In this document: piece after piece, positions 57,319-64,000 of the stretch | Numbering within the stretch: the stretch's first letter is position 1 | Layout: each line of letters opens with the position of its first letter | Assembly: GCA_003868215.1 (NCBI GenBank) | Contig: QWDQ01000015.1 | Span: 1 to 64,000 of the forward strand | DNA length: 64,000 nucleotides | Direction: 5' to 3' | Origin: Pseudophaeomoniella oleicola | Lineage: Eukaryota > Ascomycota > Eurotiomycetes > Phaeomoniellales > Phaeomoniellaceae | Position numbers and translations under genes: made by a program | The notes under the pieces: model-generated | Database searches by the model: none | The model's input: the letters and a program-made list of their open reading frames with translations, nothing else | Told to the model about the DNA's origin: nothing

Positions 57319-57988
57319 TTGCAAATATCTCTCTGGCGGAGGTTGAAAATTTGTGTCATCAAATGGCAGAAGATACCTGTGAGCACATGGTCTGATCGAT
57401 TGGCTGATGGTTCATTGAGTGAGTACGTGCATAGTATGCCCGCTAATCACAGTCAATTCTACCATACCAATGAAACTGATATCGTTGATCTGCTTTTCCT
57501 TACTCCTCGCGAGACTGGCGGCGCTTCTAGCTGCGCCTCTGCCCATACAGTCTTGGAACGAGCTGGTCAAGGTCCAGCCCGACGTGGCGTAAACGCTAGC
57601 TTGTTCGATCAGGTACGTTGACCGCAAAGGAGAGGTTACACCAGGACAGGAGCCTTGGTTCCAATACCACATTTTCCTCTTGGAGCCTAAAGCGGGAGGT
57701 CGTGTCTATTGCAAATCAGATCCGTACTTTGTCACTTCTTTGGCCCGGTTGAATTCTCAAGGTCTGATTCCGCCTCTGACTGATGAGAAGCTTGAAGCCA
57801 TGAAAGTACTTGAGGAAGTCTGCAATGAGAATGGTCTTGTTTACAATTGCGAGACCGAAGACTTTCAGTTCGTCTCATGCTGCCAGACGTTCCATTCGTG
57901 CACTGGCTTCGTGAACCCTTGCGTGCCGAAGCCAGCAAGGTATCTACTTCGCACTTGGATTGGGACCCCTGAGCACGAAGGTGGTTGA
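57319..57988 (+). pseudogene. Decayed TauD/TfdA-like Fe(II)/2-oxoglutarate dioxygenase
   Basis: Pieces of one protein family appear in order but in different frames. FYHTNETDIVDLLFLTPRETGG corresponds to the FHTDVGDIVSL...GG segment of fungal TauD-like enzymes; SWNELVKVQPDV follows; then WFQYHIFLLEPKAGGRVYCK, DEKLEAMKVLEEVCNENGL, DFQFVSCCQTFHSCTGFVN and RYLLRTWIGTP match the C-terminal half. A one-base frameshift separates the first two pieces (about 57555) and an in-frame TAA follows at about 57586. The metal-binding H-x-D reads H-T-N, so the carboxylate ligand is lost; the distal His (FHSCTGF) remains but the usual Arg after it is gone. The 5' part is not recognisable. Intact relatives open sulfonates or related compounds oxidatively. 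The gene is inactive on this reading. Confidence 0.7.
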
Positions 57989-60900
57989 TGCTTGCCTTTC
58001 GATGATAGCTGCTATCGTTAACAACCTTGGAAGGTAACATTCATATGGATAATAATCCGCCTATGCCCGATCCTCTGACAACAGCTGGAGGCACTGACTG
58101 AGTGAAGACGGACTCCTGAGAGCCAGATCGACTTTCCTGGAGTCAACTCCAGCTGCGTATTAGTTCATTAGCATAGCTTTATATTCCACAATGAAATCCC
58201 GTTACTCTCCTTTCGAAGTCATAGGAAAGCCCTTCATTTTCGACGTGGTTGATAGTGTCGTTGCCCTAGGGACACATGCTCGCAGACAAATCGGGCTTTA
58301 TTTGTGGAAGAAACTTGTCAGGAATATACGGAAAGTACTCGGAAAGAATGATGAGCGGTGATTACTCAAATCGCTCTGAGGCAAGTCACATATCCAGGCA
58401 ATGTCTACCTGCAACTTGACCTTACGATCTTCGGCATTTGCTCTTCGAGATCAATAATACTAACTTTCTGCAATCGGCAGCCGCTCTTCTCTGCAAGCCT
58501 TGCGCGAAAAGATGCCAAGCATGCAATGTGTCTAGCCGATTTGCACAATATTCGATTGGAGGCGCTCGAGGTAGCAGATAGGCATTTGGCACAAGTCGAA
58601 GAGCTCAAAGGGGGTTCAAGGAGACTATGTTGGACTGTACGGGATACTGCGGCTGAGAGCAGGCTTATACCTTTGAGCACTAGGTTGAGGGTTGGAACAC
58701 GTACAAGACAACATGTTGCAGCGGACTAGGTAAAATGATGCATGAAGATAAGTCTCTAGTCAATTTTGCGCTTCAAAGGTATCGGTCTCAATTTAGAGGA
58801 TTAGCGAATTTGCAGTGGCAGCAAGTGGAAAATGATCAATTTGGTCTCTGGTGTTCTCTTCAGCATGCATATCTGTGGAATCCAGCAGGATTTGCATCCA
58901 GACGTTTCGCTTCCCCGCGAGGACAAGCATGGCATGAGCATTGTGCTCCATAAAGCCGCAGTCTGTACCTGCCTATCGAAGCATAGACCAGACGTTCAGA
59001 TAGGATAGATCCTCTACCAACAAGTATCCAGCTCGCCAGGTAGATAGTGGTGCTTAGCGCAGACTTCCCATTGCTTGTTGAACAGCGTGGTCCTTTTGAG
59101 TAAATTAACCTCATTATTACTTTGATCGGTTCGGCAAGAGATCCAATCTCGGTGATTCAGCCATTGCGGGTTGAAGAGATGGTCTGTGATGTGAGCCTTG
59201 CGGACGTTTAATAATACGTAGTATTTGCGTGGCGAGGATGGTTTATAACGCCACCAACTGAAGCGAGAACATATTGATGATAAGCGTTCTCAAAACAAGT
59301 TCCAGTTTGTCCGATCATAAATTACGGCCATGTAAATAGACAGACAGACTGGAATGTGACTATTCGCAATCTTGTTCGCTTTCCGTCACCTAGTAATTAA
59401 CACATAGTATGTACAGTACTTCAGGAATCCCAGCCACTGCTTTGTGACCTCGAGACTTGTAGGCCAGTGGAGAATGTGCAATGATTGCGCACGGCGGTGG
59501 GAGTCTTTGCCCACTCTCTCTACGCTCTGGGCTCTCGGGTGAGGCTTGATGGTGGTGTATCTAGCGACGAACTAAAGTCATGAAAAGATCTGGCCAAAAG
59601 CAAAAGCGTTGATCCTCGTAGCAGAAGATTGGCCGACTTAGGTTCTGAGCGTGGCTGTTTTAGTTTCGGGTTGCACCGCTACAGTATCCACTGCTAATCA
59701 TTACTTGTCGCAGCCAGTCGAAGCCGATACACGATCTCACGATCCAGCAAGCCAGCAGAGCAGCAGCAAGGATTGTACCTAGTAAGTTAAGATTTCATGG
59801 GTGGTTATAGAGGCAAGCATATGATAATACCATGGTCCTGTTAAGCATCGCTGAAGCAAGGCCTTGTCTCACATTACAGGAGATGCAAATGGGTTTATAC
59901 GTGTGGTTGGATGTTTCAGAATCCAGACTCAACGAATTGAATTGAACTGTCCACACCGCCAACACCAAACGAGGACAATTATGTCACCTTGTCACCAATA
60001 ATCTCATCTTCCTCTTCATCTTCATCATCATCATCACCACCCTCGCCGTTGGAAAGTAATTGAGGATCTCGAGTAAAGATACTTACTGATAGCAACCAGA
60101 CTTCATCCTCTTCTGGTTAAATGCAATCGTGATCGTGAACCAAGAGGCTGGCTCATGGATATTAGTATCATGTCAACCCTCCACAATCCTGGTTAGTCGC
60201 AAAGGAAAAGACCGGCGGAGACCGGCGCCAGCAAACAAGTGTCCACGCGAACCACAAAGTGCCACGATACTGCGTACTACGTAGTGAACGAAACGGATTT
60301 TTGCTTGTGCCTGACTGGCGATGTCTCCGCCCATTTGTTTTCAGTTCTGGACCATGTTCGGTTCAAACCAATCAATCGACTCTTTCGCCTGGATCTGGTG
60401 CGGACTGTCATGGATCTTTTTCCACTCAGACCCAGACATCGCTGTTTCCGTCTGCTATTCCGCTAAAGTGACTGCCGAACCACAATAGCACACCCTCAGC
60501 TGGCCAACCCAAAGCTACCAAAACGTCCCATGTCCACGATAATGTGCGCTTGCAACGAATGATCCCTGGTGGGCTTGATTAGATGGCGAGATGGCTACCC
60601 TGATGGATGGGTTGACTTGATAATGTTATACTGCATTTGTTCCACCTTCCTCTCCTCTAACTTACCTTATTGCATACATACAGGTTGTGTCAAAAATAGT
60701 GTCAGTCTCACATTGCCGTTTACACCACGAAACACCACTCCCAGTCCCTGCATCCTCACCCGCATGCATTGCCCATTGTGAATGTGATCTCTGCAGCTCC
60801 GGAAGCGATCCTGTCCATATCCTCCGACCACTCGTATCTGATCTCTTCTGTCCGACATTATCCTTATTTTCCTCTCAGCTTCTTCCTTATCGCACGAGGG

Positions 60901-61107
60901 TCGCCTGCTGTGTACACCCACTAAGAATAGTAACCAGGCATTACAGTACCACCACCACCGATGGGACGAATCATATGAGTGACGACCGTTTGCCTCCTGT
61001 CTCATATCATATCCTACCGCAACCCAAGACCTACTACCAACCTCTGGACACATTGACCCTGTGGCCGGCGAATTCACGTCTCTGTTGTTAGTTAGATCAC
61101 GGCAAAC
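57989..61107. other. Spacer with small orphan frames
   Basis: 3.1 kb without a gene I can support. Small ATG frames at about 58192-58362 (starting MKSRYSPFEVIGKPFIFDVV) and 58735-58953 (VNFALQRYRSQFRGLANLQW onward) read like protein but match nothing I know and do not join cleanly; they may be remnants. A TACGTAGTA lies at 59215-59223 and a related palindrome at about 60275-60285. The 60001-60050 stretch is a TCATCT-type repeat. The last kilobase is pyrimidine-rich and probably the promoter of the next gene. Confidence 0.5.
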
Positions 61108-62937
61108 ATGTCGAGACCAGATCTGACTCTTGCGCCGGTGGTATGTTCAGCGAGGAAAAGAAACGCTGGTATTTTGCTAATCCTGAGTGTCATACAGAGC
61201 CATCGTGCCTACGATAAATACTCTGGCGAGCCAGATTCACCCAACTTCGTACCAGTCTCGCCATTGATCGAGCGCCGAAGACTTAGCATCTGGGACGAAG
61301 TAGACTTGAAGAGAGCTTGCGCTGCTCTTGTCAGAACCCGTGATGACCCATCAGCAGCACAGGCGTACCTTACAGTCACGGATCGTGCGAGAGTCGCAAC
61401 TAAACATGACAAACTTTCCTCATTCAACGCCAATGCACCGAAACTCTCTATGCTGGAAGTCACATCCAGGCTGCAAAATAGAAGCGCAAGGAAACAGGTG
61501 CCCGATCCGCATGTAGATGCGACATTTGAATCTCACCGACCAACGCAAACGCAAAGATCGCGTAAGAGCAAACCCAGCTTTGAGACTACAGAACAAGCAG
61601 CACTGCAGGATATCCGAAACAGACTTGACCTACGTCCCAAGACATCCGCCGCAGCATGCATTGATTATGTAGGCGATGATACTTCCTCCTCATCGAACTA
61701 TACTGCCAGAACGACCCCATTCACTTCGGCTGGCATTACGCCAGGATCCACAAGCAAACGGTTCTCAGAACTAGCCGGGGATTTGGCCGTTGAGGGTGTA
61801 GATCCGATGCCGCCGCCGCCAATCCCTGATTTATTGCGCATGGATACTGAAATTTCAGTACAAGGTCATTCTTGGCTAGCCGACGAGCTCGCAAAGCGAC
61901 GACAGAGAGAGGACCAAGTGCATCTCGAAAGACACGATTCAGGCACTCATCGTCCCGCTTACGCTATCCCGTACCAACCTCAGTCGGCCCCTACACACCG
62001 TCCACCATCCCGCTCCGAGTCTATTAAAAATTCTATTCGTGATTATATCCGTCCAGGTTTGTCGAAGGCCGAATCCATCCACTCCCGTGCTGCTTCAACT
62101 TCCTCTACTCGATCTCATATCAAGTCTCATATTTCCGCCATCCGTCAGCGTTTCTCTCGTCGGGGTTCAGCGTCATCGGCCTATTCTCAGGACAAGGGCG
62201 ACGAGTACTTCATCAATGCATCCCAGGTCCAGTTTGAGACGTTAAACAAACCTCTACCTCCCTTTCCTGGTCTGGATACGTATGTTGAACCAACACCCCG
62301 TCCTCGACACATTGCAGATCTCTTTGTTCGTCACAAACGTGCAGACGATTCATACGACGCAAATCGTATCGTGAACGAACATGGCGTTGAACAGGTCTTG
62401 AGCTCGGAAGAGGTTACAAAGAGACAGGATGAGATTTCTCGAGCAGTCCTCGAGAAGATGACCACGGGTTCAATCGGCTCTGGTGGGGTCACAAGCCCTG
62501 CGGAAAGACAGAGCATCCAGATCAAGCGCGATAGCAGCAATGGAAGCCGCGAAGAAGCAAAGCTGCAATCTCAATCAGGAAGTAGCCTATCACGTTCATT
62601 GAGTATAGGTGAAGTCCTTCGTGATCGACAGGATAGGTCCTGTAATCCTTTGCAATACTCCTCGAACCCACAAACTTCTCACGCACAACCTTCTCACGGC
62701 TCTAAGGAACGTCACCGCAAGAATGTTCGTCATACATTACCATCACTACCACGTCCCTCCTACAAATTCGGTGAAATCAAAGTGGTCAGTCTCGCTCCAA
62801 CACCTCCATCAGATAACCGGTCAACGGACCAATCAAGAATTGAAACGATCGAAGCATTAAGATCTCCAAAAAGTCCTTGGAAAAAGTTCTTTGGCAAGGG
62901 AAAAGCTTCCAAGGCTGCTAAGATCAATGGCTTCTGA
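61108..62937 (+). CDS. Serine-rich fungal protein of unknown function
   Basis: Two-exon model, 61108-61140 and 61198-62937, giving 590 residues; the 57-nt intron has GTATGT, a GCTAAT branch site and CAG, is a multiple of three and contains no stop, so an unspliced reading of 609 residues is also open. Splicing joins MSRPDLTLAPV to SHRAYDKYSGEPDSP. The N-terminal part (about 12-100) has the helical-looking RRRLSIWDEVDLKRACAALV. The rest is mostly disordered, Ser/Arg/Pro-rich, with SRSESIKNSIRDYIRPGLSK and RSHIKSHISAIRQRFSRRGS basic helices near 300-350, a possible helix VLSSEEVTKRQDEISRAVLE and a basic end SPWKKFFGKGKASK. No signal peptide or membrane span. I do not recognise a named family; it looks like a mould-specific protein, perhaps membrane- or cytoskeleton-associated through the basic helices, which is speculation. 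Confidence 0.78.
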   Translation: MSRPDLTLAPVVCSARKRNAGILLILSVIQSHRAYDKYSGEPDSPNFVPVSPLIERRRLSIWDEVDLKRACAALVRTRDDPSAAQAYLTVTDRARVATKHDKLSSFNANAPKLSMLEVTSRLQNRSARKQVPDPHVDATFESHRPTQTQRSRKSKPSFETTEQAALQDIRNRLDLRPKTSAAACIDYVGDDTSSSSNYTARTTPFTSAGITPGSTSKRFSELAGDLAVEGVDPMPPPPIPDLLRMDTEISVQGHSWLADELAKRRQREDQVHLERHDSGTHRPAYAIPYQPQSAPTHRPPSRSESIKNSIRDYIRPGLSKAESIHSRAASTSSTRSHIKSHISAIRQRFSRRGSASSAYSQDKGDEYFINASQVQFETLNKPLPPFPGLDTYVEPTPRPRHIADLFVRHKRADDSYDANRIVNEHGVEQVLSSEEVTKRQDEISRAVLEKMTTGSIGSGGVTSPAERQSIQIKRDSSNGSREEAKLQSQSGSSLSRSLSIGEVLRDRQDRSCNPLQYSSNPQTSHAQPSHGSKERHRKNVRHTLPSLPRPSYKFGEIKVVSLAPTPPSDNRSTDQSRIETIEALRSPKSPWKKFFGKGKASKAAKINGF

Positions 62938-64000
62938 TACAACGAACAGTCTCCTAGCTATTGGCAAAGACCAAGCTTCTGTTTCCTCGGCAGAGCCGAG
63001 CGAGACGATGGAGTTGAAATAAGGGGCGCAAATTGAGCATTCATCTCTTGTTGGTTTGGATCGTCTCTGCTTTTAGATTTCTTTTCGGTGTCATCGGTTT
63101 GGTTAAAAAGTCAATCGTTCAAGCGTAAGGAAGCGTTTGTATCCCCCCTTTTTTTGTTGGTAAACAAGTTTTGTCTGATAGCGTCTTTGGTGTATTTCTC
63201 AGTTTTTTGTCTTGCAACTTCTTGTGATATCCCGCTCATGCAAAGCAGAATGAGCATCGGCAGCAGCAGTGTCCAATACGGAGACGAGTTGCCTTTATCT
63301 CTCTCCTGGGAGATGGGAAGGGAAGGAATAGAGAGAGGCCTTGAAGAGACGGATTTTTGAAAGCAAAGAGAAGGATTGATCGGTTCACCTGAACGAACAC
63401 ATTAGGTTAGAAGAGAACTTTGTTCCTACTTCTTCTTTGTAACCTCTTCTTTTTTTCAGTCTGTCGCTTCGCTAGACCAGGAGAATAGAAATCTGAAGGG
63501 AAAAAGGAAAGAAATACAAACACGGAAATATTATTATTACCAACATCATCAGGTCTCTCTCCTTTTTTTTTTCTTTTAAAACGTCTTATATATTCGTGTT
63601 AACTCTCCAGGCATTTGTATTGTTGTTTTTGGTCATGATAGTAATTAAGTACACCCTCTATCAACGAGACCATCCTTTCCTTTCCTTTCCTGGTGCCCAG
63701 AGAACACATTTTATCCTTTGTTTGATGCTAATATGGATTTTTTACACGGTCGTTGATAGTTTTGTTGTCCCGCTCTTCTCGGTATTTGTTTGGGCCTTGA
63801 TGCAAATTTTCGGGGCTGCGGAAGTGGGGGGGGGGGTAATGATTTAATCAAATCAATCAATCAATCAGGGGTGCTTTTTTTCGGAAAGATTGTAAGAGTG
63901 AGTTGAGTGAGTGAGTGAGTGACTGACTGACTGCATGAACATAGGTTTAGATGTGATGAGGATATAAAAACTTGCTCAGGATATTTTTAGGGGGAGGCGA
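62938..64000. other. 3' flank and low-complexity end of the window
   Basis: 1.06 kb with T-rich runs, a run of 11 G at about 63826-63836, ATCA repeats after 63843 and GAGT/GACT repeats (about 63899-63930). Frames of 83-90 codons have no motif. No gene is supported. Confidence 0.55.

Overview
The window is a gene-sparse to moderately dense stretch of chromosome from a filamentous ascomycete (Pezizomycotina). The evidence is short introns (48-110 nt) with GT..AG ends and CTAAC/CTAAT/CTGAC branch sites, genes on both strands without operons, an intron-bearing tRNA gene, and several gene types restricted to moulds (a MedA/REN1 regulator, a BtgC glucanase, zinc-finger-less Fungal_trans_2 regulators). 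I cannot name the genus. No CRISPR array, rRNA, intact transposon or virus-derived element is visible.

Layout. 1-8.1 kb: no supported gene, many microsatellites and short palindromic motifs; it leads into the medA-type developmental regulator (8384-11640), whose start codon appears to sit alone on its own exon. 14.0-16.3 kb: membrane-anchored GH17 beta-1,3-glucanase (btgC). 17.6-19.5 kb, minus: amino-acid permease. 21.3-22.9 kb, minus: protein with an AreA GATA-like N-terminal domain (DUF1752) and a disordered tail. 22.9-29.7 kb: gene-poor, holding one tRNA-Met(CAT) with an intron. 29.7-46.7 kb: a compact housekeeping block: Sbp1-like RRM-RGG-RRM protein, THO2 (mRNA export), a coiled-coil protein, a cyclin-L-like protein, ALG5 (N-glycan precursor synthesis) and RPC31 (RNA polymerase III). 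47.0-58.0 kb: a more accessory stretch with a zinc-finger-less transcription factor divergent from a short-chain dehydrogenase, the essential diflavin reductase TAH18, a monocarboxylate-type MFS transporter and a decayed TauD-like dioxygenase. 61.1-62.9 kb: a serine-rich fungal protein of unknown function.

How they relate. Most genes are independent housekeeping units. The factor, dehydrogenase, transporter and dead dioxygenase together could be the remnant of a small metabolic or detoxification cluster, but this is inference from neighbourhood only. All multi-exon models below were built by hand; in each, the exon sum is a multiple of three and the joined frame restores the family motifs. 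The most interesting points are the isolated start codon and uORFs of medA, a GC-AG intron in TAH18, two stop-free introns of length 3n, and a recurrent TACTACGTAGTA palindrome in the spacers. I did not find a convincing undescribed multi-gene system.
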